Below the pieces are notes generated by a model. The model was not told where the DNA came from, searched no databases, and worked only from the letters and a program-made list of their open reading frames with translations. From NCBI RefSeq assembly GCF_000718555.1, contig NZ_JOAN01000001.1:695616-759615 (forward strand): DNA of 64,000 nt. The letters run 5' to 3'. The number at the start of each line of letters is the position of its first letter. Position 1 is the first letter of the stretch. Positions 1-9,933 of the stretch are shown here, in pieces. Made by a program: the position numbers and the translations under genes. This DNA comes from Micromonospora chokoriensis. GTDB taxonomy: Bacteria > Actinomycetota > Actinomycetes > Mycobacteriales > Micromonosporaceae.

Positions 1-292
1 ACGAGGCGCAGTAGCGGGTCAGCGTGGCGCCGGGCACAGTGTCCAGACCGAGGAGGGTGGACACCACCCGGGCCATGTTGAAGCCCTGCTCGCCGCCGGG
101 CAGGCCGCACCCGAGGTAGAGGTCGTCGATCGTGGTCGGATCGAGCGCGGGGATCTTGTCCAGCGCGGCCTGGACGATTGTCGCGGCGAGGTCGTCGGAG
201 CGGACATCGCGCAGAGACCCCTTGTGCGCCCGGCCGATGGGGGAGCGGGCGGTGGCGACGATGACAGCGTCGCGGGACGACTCAATCGGCAT
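1..292 (-). CDS. Thiolase (acetyl-CoA C-acyltransferase), N-terminal part, cut by window edge
   Basis: Only the first 97 codons lie inside the window; the frame is open to position 1. The reverse-strand product begins MPIESSRDAVIVATARSPIG, the usual thiolase opening, and runs through LYLGCGLPGGEQG to RYCAS. That last block is where thiolases carry the nucleophilic cysteine that becomes acylated. The family condenses or cleaves beta-ketoacyl-CoA using CoA, usually in fatty-acid beta-oxidation. The ATG at 292-290 has no Shine-Dalgarno sequence, but TAACGT lies 6 bases upstream (304-299), so it is probably leaderless. The neighbouring SGNH hydrolase recalls fadA3-Rv1075c of M. tuberculosis, which points to a FadA3-like enzyme. 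That orthology is inferred. Confidence 0.88.
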   Translation of the reverse strand, partial: MPIESSRDAVIVATARSPIGRAHKGSLRDVRSDDLAATIVQAALDKIPALDPTTIDDLYLGCGLPGGEQGFNMARVVSTLLGLDTVPGATLTRYCAS

Positions 293-370
293 GGACCAAC
301 GTTAACCCGCCGGTAACATGGCGCGGAAGAAGCCGGCGCGGCGGGAAATGTCACCCTGGCCGGGGGTGAT

Positions 371-1183
371 CTAGCGCCGGGTCGTGGCCGCCGCAGCGGC
401 GACGACCGCGGGCAGCAGCGCGTGCGCCCACACCCGGTAGCCGTCGGCGGAGGGGTGGAACCCGTCCGGGCAGAGCGTCCCCGCGTCGGCCCGGAACACC
501 GGCCCGGTCTCGGTGCCCAGGTCGACAACCGAACCGCCCGCCTCCAGCACTGCCGTGGTCTGCGCGCGGGCCACCCGACGCCCGGCCCAGCCGACCACCT
601 GGCGCAACGGAGGCGCGATGGCACGCGCCGCGCCGAGATCGGGGCAGGTGCCCACCACCACCTCGACGCGCGCCTCGCGCAGCCGGTGCACCGCCGCACC
701 GAGATAGGCCGCGGCGTCGGAGGGGCGGCGCAGCCCGGTGGCGTCGTTCGCGCCGATCAGGATCAGCGCCACGTCGGGCCGTTCGCCGAGCAGGGCTCGG
801 GCCACCTGGGTGGCGAGGTCCGTCGAGCGGGACCCGGAGACGCCGACGCTGGACAGGTGCACCCGGCGGCCGGCCGGGCCCTCGGCGAGCAGGTTGGCCA
901 ACTGCCCGCCGATGGTGTCCGTCAGGCGGTCGACACCCACGCCCAGCGCCGACGAGTCGCCCAGCAGCACCAGCCGCAGCGGGGGAGCACCCGCCCGGCC
1001 GATGGTGGCGCGCAGGGCCAGGCCCAACTCCGGTTGGGCGTAGCGCCGGTGCCGGGCGACGAACGCCTCACCAGCGAGGACGGCGGCACCACCAACGGTG
1101 CCGGCGAGCAGCGAGAACGCCGCCGCCCGACCCAGTCGGCCGGCAAGGCCGGAGGTCACGCCCCGCCCGCTGCGCTCGTTCAT
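371..1183 (-). CDS. SGNH/GDSL-family hydrolase, membrane-anchored (paralogue 1)
   Basis: A 270-residue protein with one hydrophobic N-terminal segment (about residues 15-35), probably a signal anchor, followed by an SGNH esterase domain outside the membrane. The blocks are visible: LLGDSS (nucleophile Ser), a central GAND, and DGFHPSADGY near the C-terminus (Asp and His). The family hydrolyses ester bonds in lipids or carbohydrate acyl groups; the substrate is unknown. The start at ATG 1183 has GGAGGG 6 bases upstream and overlaps the stop of the upstream paralogue (ATGA), so the two are translationally coupled. A longer open frame to 1276 exists but lies wholly inside the upstream gene. It resembles Rv1075c by context. 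Confidence 0.85.
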   Translation of the reverse strand: MNERSGRGVTSGLAGRLGRAAAFSLLAGTVGGAAVLAGEAFVARHRRYAQPELGLALRATIGRAGAPPLRLVLLGDSSALGVGVDRLTDTIGGQLANLLAEGPAGRRVHLSSVGVSGSRSTDLATQVARALLGERPDVALILIGANDATGLRRPSDAAAYLGAAVHRLREARVEVVVGTCPDLGAARAIAPPLRQVVGWAGRRVARAQTTAVLEAGGSVVDLGTETGPVFRADAGTLCPDGFHPSADGYRVWAHALLPAVVAAAAATTRR

Positions 1184-2232
1184 GCCAGTCCCTCCACTGT
1201 CGAGGTGTCCGAGGCGGACCCGTGCTGCGGCACCGCGCCGACACCGAAGAACGCCCGTCGGCGCAGCTGCGCCCACCGGCCGGCCGGCCCTCGGTCGCGG
1301 CCCCGGACCTGGACGCCACTGACCTCCGTGCCGGCGTGTCGGGCCGCCTCCTGCGCGGCCTCCGGCAGCGACCGTACGCCTCCGGCGCGCGTCGGTGTGG
1401 CCCGTCGCTCCGGCGTCGCGCCGAGAGCGGAGAGCATCGTCGGCAGGAGCGCGGCGGCGGCCATCGCGTACCCCTCGGCGGAGGGATGGAACCGATCCCA
1501 GGCGAACATCCGGGTCGGCTCGGCCGCGAACCGGGGGCCGAGCAGATCACCGAGGGAGACCGTCCAGCCGCCCGCCTCGACCACGGCCACCGTCTGGGCC
1601 GCGGCGAGTTGCCGGCTCCAGCGGCGGGCCAGCCAGCGCAGAGGCGGCTGGATCGGGCGGATCGCGCCCAGGTCGGGGCAGGTACCGACGACCACCTCGC
1701 AGCCGGCGTCGCGCAGGGTGTGCACCGCCTCGACCAGGTAGCGCACCGCCAACCCGCGCGGGGTGCGATTGGTGATGTCGTTGCCGCCGATGAGGATCAC
1801 CGCGACATCGGGTCGGCACTCCAGTGCCGCCTCCACCTGGTGGCGCAGTGCCGCCGAGATGGCGCCGACCACCGCGAAGCGATGCAGTCGCACCGGCCGG
1901 TGCAGTCGACGGGACAGGCCGGTGGCGAGCAGCGCCCCGGGCGTCTCCCGACGGCGGTGCACGCCGTAGCCGGCCGCCGACGAGTCACCGAGCACGACCA
2001 TGGTGAGCGCGGGACCGGGGAACTTCGCGCCGTACATCCCATCGCAGCGCGGCGGCGGCGCCTCGGCCATCGGAATGGTGCGTCGAGCCTGGCGGGCCTG
2101 ACCGAGCAGCACCCCAGCGGTCGCCGCCGCGGTCGCCGCCGTGGCGCCCGTCCCGATGGCAGCCACGAGGGCGAAGCGCCGGGCCTGCCGCCAGCGCTCA
2201 CCACCGGGTACGACGGAATTAGCCACCCCCAT
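1180..2232 (-). CDS. SGNH/GDSL-family hydrolase, membrane-anchored (paralogue 2)
   Basis: A 350-residue paralogue of the next gene downstream. It has a hydrophobic stretch at about residues 20-45 and the same signature blocks: VLGDSSAAG, IGGND, and DRFHPSAEGY. Both proteins also share VVVGTCPDLGA in the core, so they arose by tandem duplication. This copy carries an extra C-terminal tail of about 80 residues, rich in Arg, Gly and Ala, which the partner lacks. The start codon ATG 2232 is probably leaderless, with TAATGT 6 bases upstream (2244-2239). The stop overlaps the partner's start by 4 bases. Activity as an exported esterase is a family inference; the substrate is not known. Confidence 0.85.
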   Translation of the reverse strand: MGVANSVVPGGERWRQARRFALVAAIGTGATAATAAATAGVLLGQARQARRTIPMAEAPPPRCDGMYGAKFPGPALTMVVLGDSSAAGYGVHRRRETPGALLATGLSRRLHRPVRLHRFAVVGAISAALRHQVEAALECRPDVAVILIGGNDITNRTPRGLAVRYLVEAVHTLRDAGCEVVVGTCPDLGAIRPIQPPLRWLARRWSRQLAAAQTVAVVEAGGWTVSLGDLLGPRFAAEPTRMFAWDRFHPSAEGYAMAAAALLPTMLSALGATPERRATPTRAGGVRSLPEAAQEAARHAGTEVSGVQVRGRDRGPAGRWAQLRRRAFFGVGAVPQHGSASDTSTVEGLA

Positions 2233-2382
2233 ACCGCGACATTATCGCGCGGGCCCGACACGCCGCTGTCGTCGTGACGGCACCCGGGTGCCTGGAAACC
2301 GACGCGACGGGGTACCTGTGCTCCAGAGGCCGGCCGACTTGCGCCGACCCGCCATGCTGATCCGGCGGAGAGGAGCACGACG

Positions 2383-2739
2383 ATGGGTAAGACACTGAAG
2401 CGCAGCGCGGCGTTCACGGCCCTGGCCCGGGCCTTCGCGGCCGGGGCACGCAATGGGCCGTCGATGGGCACGCGGTTGGCCGCGCTGCCCCGGATGATCC
2501 GAGCCACCGCCAAGGGGGAGTACGACGGTGGCCTTCGGCTGGCCCTGATGACGGCGGCGACGGCGTACATCGTCTCGCCGATCGACCTGCTCCCGGAGAT
2601 CCCGCTGGCGATCTTCGGGCTGGCGGACGACGCCGTCATGATCACGTGGTTGGCCGGCAGCGTGCTCGCCGAGACCGAGCGCTTCCTGGAGTGGGAGACC
2701 CGCCGCAGCTCGGTCATCCCCGGGGGGCTGGTGCCCTGA
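2383..2739 (+). CDS. DUF1232 (YkvA-type) small membrane protein
   Basis: A 118-residue protein with the hallmark DUF1232 core YIVSPIDLLPE followed by a hydrophobic segment and DDAVMITWLAGS. The family has one or two membrane-associated helices and no settled biochemical role. The start ATG 2383 has GGAGAGGAG about 6 bases upstream. It is divergent from the SGNH pair and lies 72 bases before the cystathionine beta-synthase gene, which it may be co-transcribed with. The function is unknown. Confidence 0.8.
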   Translation: MGKTLKRSAAFTALARAFAAGARNGPSMGTRLAALPRMIRATAKGEYDGGLRLALMTAATAYIVSPIDLLPEIPLAIFGLADDAVMITWLAGSVLAETERFLEWETRRSSVIPGGLVP

Positions 2740-2811
2740 CGACACGTACGCTGGGCGGCGAGGAAACGTCTTCCCGGCCGCCACCGCCGGCGCCGCAACG
2801 AAGGGCACACC

Positions 2812-4182
<1,371 letters not shown>

Positions 4183-4236
4183 CCCGCCCTCTGCCCCACT
4201 CCCACGCCCGGGGGTGGGGCGCTCAGAGCGGGCGGG
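4183..4236. terminator. Nested hairpin between convergent cbs and GNAT genes
   Basis: An outer stem CCCGCCC (4183-4189) pairs with GGGCGGG (4230-4236), and an inner stem GCCCCAC (4193-4199) pairs with GTGGGGC (4214-4220). The structure starts right after the cbs stop codon and reaches 14 bases into the 3' end of the convergent gene. It is a plausible bidirectional terminator. No T-run follows, as is common in high-GC actinobacteria. Confidence 0.45.
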
Positions 4237-4732
4237 TGTAGCGGAGTTGGGGCGTGAGGGCCGCGCCGATGTGCTCCTCGCGCTCCACTCCGGTAGGTGT
4301 CCAGCCGCCGCGCTCGTAGAAGGCGCGAGCGTGAGCGTTGTCCCGGAGCACCCAGAGCACGGCCCGCCGCCATCCTCGGGCCCGCATGGCGTCCAGGGCG
4401 TCCACCATCAGCGCGCGGCCAACGCCGCGGCCCTGCTCGGCCGGGTCGAGGTGGATCGCGTTGAGCAGCCCGGTGGTCGGGTCGTCCTCGTCGTCCGGGC
4501 CCAGGTGGCTGAAGCCGGCCAACACCCCGGCCCGCTCGGCCACGGTCATCCGGTGGGTGTCCCGCTCCCAGATCCACCGCTCGACCCAGTACCGGCCCAT
4601 CGCCTCCGGTGTCGGGTCGGCCAGCGCCTCGGCCGGCAGGAAGGCGGAGTACGCGGCGACCCGGGAGCGCTGGTGCAGGGCACCCACCGCCATCAGGTCG
4701 CCTTCGGTCGCGGTGCGGAGCGTGACGATCAT
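4223..4732 (-). CDS. GNAT-family N-acetyltransferase
   Basis: A 169-residue single-domain acetyltransferase. The acetyl-CoA pyrophosphate loop is visible as [10 protein letters not shown] within the strand-helix motif A, followed by [31 protein letters not shown], the usual motif B (the C-terminal RAFYE-GGW). The acceptor substrate cannot be told from sequence; small molecules and protein N-termini are both possible. The start ATG 4732 overlaps the RNase Z stop by four bases (ATGA), so the two genes form an operon with coupled translation. Confidence 0.88.
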   Translation of the reverse strand: MIVTLRTATEGDLMAVGALHQRSRVAAYSAFLPAEALADPTPEAMGRYWVERWIWERDTHRMTVAERAGVLAGFSHLGPDDEDDPTTGLLNAIHLDPAEQGRGVGRALMVDALDAMRARGWRRAVLWVLRDNAHARAFYERGGWTPTGVEREEHIGAALTPQLRYTRPL

Positions 4733-5658
4733 CCCGACGAGGCTACCCGGCGTGGCGGTAGCTGCACCGTGGTCAGATCCTCGGCGATGATCAGCTCACC
4801 GTCGAAGTGCGCGCGCGCCTCGTCGTGAAACCGGCGCGGGTCGGGGTAGCGCTGGGAGAAGTGGGTGAGCACGAGTCGGCGTACCCCGGACTCGGTCGCC
4901 ACCCGAGCGGCCTGCGCCGCGGTCAGGTGGCCGACCTCGGCGGCCAGCGCGGCCTCCGACTCCAGGAAGGTCGACTCGATGACCAGCAGGTCGGCGTGCT
5001 CCGCTAGGGCGTACACCCCGTCGCAGAGGCCGGTGTCCATCACGAACGCGAACCGCTGCCCCGGCCGGGGTACGCTCACCTCGGCCCGGGTGACGCGGCG
5101 GCCGTCGAGGTCCAGGTGCCCGTCGCGGATCAGCTCGCCGACAGCCGGCCCGGCGATGCCGTACGCGGCCAGCTTCTCCGGCAGCATCCGGTGGCCGTCC
5201 GGCTCGACCAGTCGATAGCCGTACGTCTCGATGGGGTGCCGGAGTCGGCGTGCCTCCAGCGTGCCGCAGCGCAGGGCGATCTGCTGTCCGTCGGCCTCGA
5301 TGGGCTCAACCTGCAGCTCGGCGGTCTCGTAGAAGGACGTGGCGTACCGCAGCCGGGTGAAGTATTCGGCACCGCCAGCGGGGAAGTGCACGGCGACCGG
5401 GTGCGCCACCCGGTCCAGGGAGAGCCGTTGGATGGTGCCGGGGAGGCCGAGGCAGTGGTCGCCGTGGAAGTGGGTGACGCAGATCCGGGTCAGATCGGTG
5501 GCGGTGACAGTGGTGTGCAGGAGTTGACGCTGACTGCCCTCGCCCGGGTCGAAGAGGATCACCTCGTCGTCCCAGCGCAGCACGTACCCGTTGTGGTTGC
5601 GTTGCCGGGTCGGCGCCTGACTGGCCGTCCCCAGCACCACCAGCTCGCGCATGGACAT
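4729..5658 (-). CDS. rnz: Ribonuclease Z (tRNA 3'-processing endonuclease)
   Basis: A 309-residue metallo-beta-lactamase-fold enzyme that cuts the 3' trailer from tRNA precursors. The zinc site motif HFHGDH is at residues 63-68, followed by CLGLPG. Other conserved blocks are [12 protein letters not shown], the central FVMDTG and LVIESTFL, and a C-terminal LTHFSQRY. I chose ATG 5658 because GGAGG lies 7 bases upstream; the open frame runs 41 codons further without support. A second ATG sits at 5652. The 5' leader holds a three-way-junction hairpin (5682-5744) and a small upstream ORF, which may regulate this gene. It is followed by the GNAT gene with a 4-base overlap. Confidence 0.92.
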   Translation of the reverse strand: MSMRELVVLGTASQAPTRQRNHNGYVLRWDDEVILFDPGEGSQRQLLHTTVTATDLTRICVTHFHGDHCLGLPGTIQRLSLDRVAHPVAVHFPAGGAEYFTRLRYATSFYETAELQVEPIEADGQQIALRCGTLEARRLRHPIETYGYRLVEPDGHRMLPEKLAAYGIAGPAVGELIRDGHLDLDGRRVTRAEVSVPRPGQRFAFVMDTGLCDGVYALAEHADLLVIESTFLESEAALAAEVGHLTAAQAARVATESGVRRLVLTHFSQRYPDPRRFHDEARAHFDGELIIAEDLTTVQLPPRRVASSG

Positions 5659-5681
5659 CGCCGGTCCTCCGGATATGGAGC

Positions 5682-5744
5682 GACCCCCGGGGCGCTCCGC
5701 GCTGGTGCGCGGGCCGGCTGGACTTGGCCGGCACCCCGGGGGTC
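5682..5744 (-). ncRNA. Candidate structured RNA (three-way junction) in the rnz leader
   Basis: An 11-base outer stem is perfect: GACCCCCGGGG (5682-5692) pairs with CCCCGGGGGTC (5734-5744). The enclosed 41 bases contain two more perfect hairpins: CCGCGC-TGGT-GCGCGG (5697-5712), and GCCGGC (5713-5718) with GCCGGC (5727-5732) around an 8-base loop. Together they form a compact three-way junction. It ends 24 bases before the rnz start codon, just upstream of the GGAGG. It could be a cis-regulatory element, a processing site, or a terminator for the upstream small ORF. I do not recognise it as a named family. Confidence 0.5.
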
Positions 5745-5842
5745 GGGTGGCTGTCGTGGATTCGCCGCACCGCTGCCACACGGTCTCGACGATGGTGCTG
5801 GTGCCCGCCTTACGGCGAGCCGTTCACTGTCGAGGACAGCGG

Positions 5843-5902
5843 CTAGCTGACAGCCACCTCACGAGTCCGATTGCTATACAAGTCTGGACCACCTCCTTTC
5901 AC
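5843..5902 (-). CDS. Small ORF upstream of rnz (19 codons, possible leader peptide)
   Basis: The reverse strand reads MKGGGPDLYSNRTREVAVS and then TAG, starting at GTG 5902. Two things suggest a real transcript: a promoter-like TTGCAG-18-TAGCGT ends 10 bases before the GTG, and AAAGGAGGT inside the ORF is a near-perfect Shine-Dalgarno sequence 9 bases before an in-frame TTG at 5881. So the product may be either 19 residues (nearly leaderless) or 12 residues starting at Leu-Tyr-Ser-Asn. I have a vague recollection of similar KGGGP...REVAVS reading frames in other actinomycetes but cannot confirm it. The function is unknown; a leader peptide or a conserved RNA motif are both possible. Confidence 0.4.
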   Translation of the reverse strand: MKGGGPDLYSNRTREVAVS

Positions 5903-5912
5903 GTGTACGGTC

Positions 5913-5942
5913 ACGCTATCGAGTTCTCGGCGGGGTCTGCAA
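5913..5942 (-). promoter_or_regulatory. Sigma-70-like promoter of the small ORF/rnz transcript
   Basis: On the reverse strand, TTGCAG (5942-5937) and TAGCGT (5918-5913) are separated by 18 bases, a standard spacing for a housekeeping promoter. The predicted start of transcription is near 5906, four bases before the GTG of the small ORF. It could drive the small ORF, the structured leader and rnz-GNAT as one transcript. Confidence 0.45.
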
Positions 5943-5971
5943 CGGATTTCGATCACAGGCCCAAACGGGAA

Positions 5972-6000
5972 TGCCCGGCCACCTCGTCGGCGGCCGGGCA
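5972..6000 (-). terminator. Hairpin terminator downstream of msrA
   Basis: TGCCCGGCC (5972-5980) pairs perfectly with GGCCGGGCA (5992-6000) across an 11-base loop. It begins 26 bases past the msrA stop codon and lies before the promoter of the small ORF, so it separates the two transcription units. Confidence 0.6.
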
Positions 6001-6026
6001 ATCACGACTGTGCAGGTGGGCGGCGG

Positions 6027-6689
<663 letters not shown>

Positions 6690-6765
6690 GGTGGGGATCT
6701 CCTCTCGTACCTCTCCCAGCGTGTAACACCGGAGGGTCTTGCTTCCTTACCCGTGTCGCCGTGAC

Positions 6766-7188
6766 TCAGGCCCTACCCGGGAACTCGGCGGCGACCCGGT
6801 CTGCGTACGTCTGGGCCTCGGTGTCGTCGTGGTAGCGGGTGCGTGGCCAGAAAAAGCCCCGCAACCCGTCGCCCTTGGTCCGCGGGACGACGTGAGTGTG
6901 CAGGTGCGGTACCGATTGGGACACTTTGTTGTTCATCGCCACGAACGTCCCACCAGCGCCGAGGGCGGTCTCCACCGCCACCGCCAGCCGCTGCACCAGT
7001 GCGAAGTAGCCGGGCAGCAGGTCGGCTGGCAACTCTGCCAGGGTCACCAGGTGCACCCGGGGCACCACCAGCAGGTGCCCCTTGAACACCGGCCGGGTGT
7101 CCAGGAACGCCACCCCGTCCGGGGTGTCGGCCACCCGGAACGCCGGGACCTGACCCGTCACGATCCCGCAGAACACGCAACCGCTCAT
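6766..7188 (-). CDS. HIT-family nucleotide-binding protein
   Basis: A 140-residue histidine-triad protein. The signature HLHTHVV is at residues 95-101, with the catalytic His at the centre of the triad. The N-terminal CVFCGIV supplies a CxxC pair that in Hint-type members helps bind zinc. Family members hydrolyse or transfer nucleotides (AMP-lysine, ApnA, adenylyl-sulfate). The ATG at 7188 appears leaderless: TAGCCT is at 7200-7195, exactly 6 bases before the start. It is divergent from metB across about 100 bases. Confidence 0.9.
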   Translation of the reverse strand: MSGCVFCGIVTGQVPAFRVADTPDGVAFLDTRPVFKGHLLVVPRVHLVTLAELPADLLPGYFALVQRLAVAVETALGAGGTFVAMNNKVSQSVPHLHTHVVPRTKGDGLRGFFWPRTRYHDDTEAQTYADRVAAEFPGRA

Positions 7189-7194
7189 CGGCTC

Positions 7195-7283
7195 AGGCTA
7201 TGCCGGCGACCACCCCACACGTCCTGGACGTGCCGCCGGGAGCGCGGGTTCCGCTCCAGCCCTCTCCGACGGGGCACTAGCCT
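7195..7283. promoter_or_regulatory. Divergent leaderless promoters of HIT and metB genes
   Basis: The same -10 hexamer, TAGCCT, occurs on both strands: at 7200-7195 reading towards the HIT gene (6 bases before its ATG) and at 7278-7283 reading towards metB (7 bases before its ATG). No Shine-Dalgarno sequence lies before either start. The 102-base intergenic region therefore probably gives two leaderless mRNAs. Confidence 0.55.
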
Positions 7284-7290
7284 CACCAGA

Positions 7291-8433
7291 ATGAGTCACG
7301 GCTTCGAGACGCTCGCCATCCACGCCGGTCAGGACCCTGAGGCCCGGACCGGTGCGGTGATCCCACCGATCTACCAGACCAGCACGTACGCGCAGGACGC
7401 CGTCGGCGCGCCTCGCCTCGGCTACGAGTACAGCCGCTCGGGCAACCCGACCCGTGACGCGCTCCAGGAGTGCCTGGCGGCGCTGGAGGGTGGGCCGGTG
7501 GGGCTCGCGTTCGCCAGCGGCCTGGCGGCCGAGGACGCCCTGCTGCGGACCGTCTGCCAGCCCGGCGACCACGTGGTGATCCCGGACGACGCGTACGGCG
7601 GCACGTACCGGCTCTTCGCCCGGGTCGCCCAGCGTTGGGGCCTGGAGTTCACCCCGGCCAAGGTCTCCGACGCGGACGCGATCCGGGCAGCCGTGCAGCC
7701 CGGCCGCACGAAGATCGTCTGGGTGGAGACGCCGACCAACCCGCTGCTCGGCATCGCCGACATCGCCGCCCTGGCCGCCGTGGCACACGACGCGGGCGCC
7801 CTGCTGGTGGTGGACAACACCTTCGCCTCGCCGTACCTCCAGCAGCCGATCGCGTACGGCGCAGACGTGGTGGTGCACTCCACCACCAAGTACATCGGTG
7901 GGCACTCCGATGTGGTGGGTGGCGCGCTCGTCGTCGCCGACCCGGCGCTCGGCGAGGAGTTGCGCTACCACCAGAACGCGATGGGCGCGATCAACGGCCC
8001 GTTCGACGCCTGGCTCACCCTGCGCGGCATCAAGACCCTCGGGGTGCGCATGGACCGGCACTGCGACAACGCCGAGCGGCTCGCCGCGTACCTCGACGGG
8101 CACGCCAAGGTGGCCCAGGTGATCTATCCGGGGTTGCCCTCGCACCCTGGTCACGAGGTGGCCGCCAAGCAGATGCGCCGGTTCGGCGGCATGATCTCCT
8201 TCCGCGCTGCCGGCGGTGAGGACCACGCCGTGGAGATCTGCAACCGCGCCAAGCTCTTCGTGCTCGCCGAGTCGCTGGGCGGCGTGGAATCCCTGATCGA
8301 GCACCCGGGTCGGATGACACACGCAAGTGCTGCCGGCTCGCCGCTTGAAGTTCCCGGCGATCTCGTGCGACTGTCTGTCGGCATCGAGACGGTCGACGAC
8401 CTACTCGCTGATCTGGAGCAGGCGCTGGGCTGA
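7291..8433 (+). CDS. metB: Cystathionine gamma-synthase (trans-sulfuration PLP enzyme)
   Basis: A 380-residue fold-type I PLP enzyme of the Cys/Met metabolism family. The PLP lysine is K200 in [12 protein letters not shown], and [19 protein letters not shown] and [12 protein letters not shown] are diagnostic. It joins O-succinyl- or O-acetyl-homoserine with cysteine to give cystathionine, or runs the gamma-lyase reaction in reverse transsulfuration; sequence alone does not separate these. The open frame extends 184 codons upstream, but only ATG 7291 gives the family N-terminus, and it is probably leaderless (TAGCCT at 7278-7283). The amidase gene starts 12 bases after its stop. Context mirrors Rv1079. 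Confidence 0.92.
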   Translation: MSHGFETLAIHAGQDPEARTGAVIPPIYQTSTYAQDAVGAPRLGYEYSRSGNPTRDALQECLAALEGGPVGLAFASGLAAEDALLRTVCQPGDHVVIPDDAYGGTYRLFARVAQRWGLEFTPAKVSDADAIRAAVQPGRTKIVWVETPTNPLLGIADIAALAAVAHDAGALLVVDNTFASPYLQQPIAYGADVVVHSTTKYIGGHSDVVGGALVVADPALGEELRYHQNAMGAINGPFDAWLTLRGIKTLGVRMDRHCDNAERLAAYLDGHAKVAQVIYPGLPSHPGHEVAAKQMRRFGGMISFRAAGGEDHAVEICNRAKLFVLAESLGGVESLIEHPGRMTHASAAGSPLEVPGDLVRLSVGIETVDDLLADLEQALG

Positions 8434-8445
8434 CCGCTGGGAAGG

Positions 8446-9855
8446 ATGGCCGTGCAGGACATCATGGCGACCTGGGTCGGAGCGACCGCCAAGCAGATCG
8501 CCCGGGGCGTACGCCGAGGTGACGTCTCGGCGACCCAGGTCGTCGCCGACCACCTCGAGTACATCTCCCGAGCCGACCGTGAGCTGGCTGCGTTCCGTGT
8601 CGTGCGCGGCGGCGAGGCGATCACCGAGGCGGAGAAGGTCGACGAGCAGGAAGACCTGGCCAACCTGCCGCTGGCCGGGGTTCCGGTGGCGGTCAAGGAG
8701 AACACCCCGGTCGCCGGCCTGCCCACCTGGAACGGGTCGGCGACCGCCCGCACCGACGTCGCGGAGACCGACCACGAGGTGGTGCGTCGGCTGCGCGGCG
8801 CCGGCGCGGTGATCCTCGGCGTGACCCGGATGCCGGAGTTGGGGCTGTGGGCACTCACCGACGACGACAGCGCGGTGACCCGCAATCCGTGGGACAGCAC
8901 GCGTACCCCGGGTGGGTCCTCCGGTGGTGCGGCCGCCGCGGTCGCCGCTGGGCTGGTGCCGATCGCGCACGCCAACGACGGTCTCGGCTCGATCCGGATT
9001 CCCGCGGCCTGCTGCGGGCTTGTCGGGCTCAAGCCCGGTCGGGGTGTGGTCCCCTGCCAGCTCGGCGCGGACGACTGGTTCGGCCTCACCGAGCACGGCA
9101 TGTTGACCAGCACGGTCGCCGACGCGGCGGTCGGCTTCTCGGTGCTCGCCGGTCGGCCTCCCGAGAAGCTGGTCCCCCCGCAGCGGCTGCGGGTGGGCGT
9201 CTCGCTGCGCTCTCCGGTGCGCGGTGTCGCACCGGACGCGCCCAACCGGGACGCGGTGGCCGCCGCCGGTCGGCTCCTCGCCGCCGCCGGGCACGACACG
9301 GTGCCGGCCGATCCGGTCTACCCCACCGCGCTCGGCCTGCAGGGCATCGCCACCTGGCTAGCCGCCGCTGCCGCCGACGTCCGGGCTTCCGGGCTGGACC
9401 GGCGTGGCCTGCAACGGCGTACCCGACGGCACGTCGCGCTGGGCGAGTGGGCGCAGCGTCGCGGCTACGTGCGGGAGGCGGACCGGGCCGCCTGGCGGCA
9501 ACGGTCGGTCGACTTCTTCACCGACCACTCGGTCGACCTGCTGCTCACCCCGGCGCTGGCGACCGCGCCACCGGAGGCGGCACGCTGGTCGGAACGGCCC
9601 TGGCGGGCGAACATGAGCGCCAACATCCGGTACGCCCCGTACGCCGCACCCTGGAACATCGCCGGTCTACCGGCGATCGTCGTGCCGGTCGGCCGCCGCC
9701 CGGACGGCCTGCCGGTCGCCGTGCAACTGGTCGGCCCGCCCGGCTCGGAGTTGCTGCTGCTCGGTGTGGCCGGCCAGTTCGAGATGGCCGCCCCGTGGGC
9801 GCGCCATGCTCCCGGCTATCCGCGGGTCGGCACGGGGTCACCGGCCACCGCCTGA
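8446..9855 (+). CDS. Amidase (amidase signature family)
   Basis: A 469-residue hydrolase with the Ser-cisSer-Lys triad of the amidase signature family: K84 in AVKENTPV, the cis-Ser S159 in PGGSSGGAA, and the nucleophile S182 in [10 protein letters not shown]. The usual glycine after DG is replaced by Leu (position 180). The family includes GatA and free amidases; the lack of gatB and gatC nearby and the divergent C-terminal half argue against GatA. The substrate is unknown. The start is ATG 8446 or GTG 8452; the latter has GGAAGG better spaced. The gene is probably co-transcribed with metB. Confidence 0.88.
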   Translation: MAVQDIMATWVGATAKQIARGVRRGDVSATQVVADHLEYISRADRELAAFRVVRGGEAITEAEKVDEQEDLANLPLAGVPVAVKENTPVAGLPTWNGSATARTDVAETDHEVVRRLRGAGAVILGVTRMPELGLWALTDDDSAVTRNPWDSTRTPGGSSGGAAAAVAAGLVPIAHANDGLGSIRIPAACCGLVGLKPGRGVVPCQLGADDWFGLTEHGMLTSTVADAAVGFSVLAGRPPEKLVPPQRLRVGVSLRSPVRGVAPDAPNRDAVAAAGRLLAAAGHDTVPADPVYPTALGLQGIATWLAAAAADVRASGLDRRGLQRRTRRHVALGEWAQRRGYVREADRAAWRQRSVDFFTDHSVDLLLTPALATAPPEAARWSERPWRANMSANIRYAPYAAPWNIAGLPAIVVPVGRRPDGLPVAVQLVGPPGSELLLLGVAGQFEMAAPWARHAPGYPRVGTGSPATA

Positions 9856-9933
9856 TCGTCGGCGGCGGCCGGTGAAGCCGCACACTCCGGTGTCGCCGCC
9901 GAGGGCTCCGGGGGCGGGTGGCACGATCGGGGC

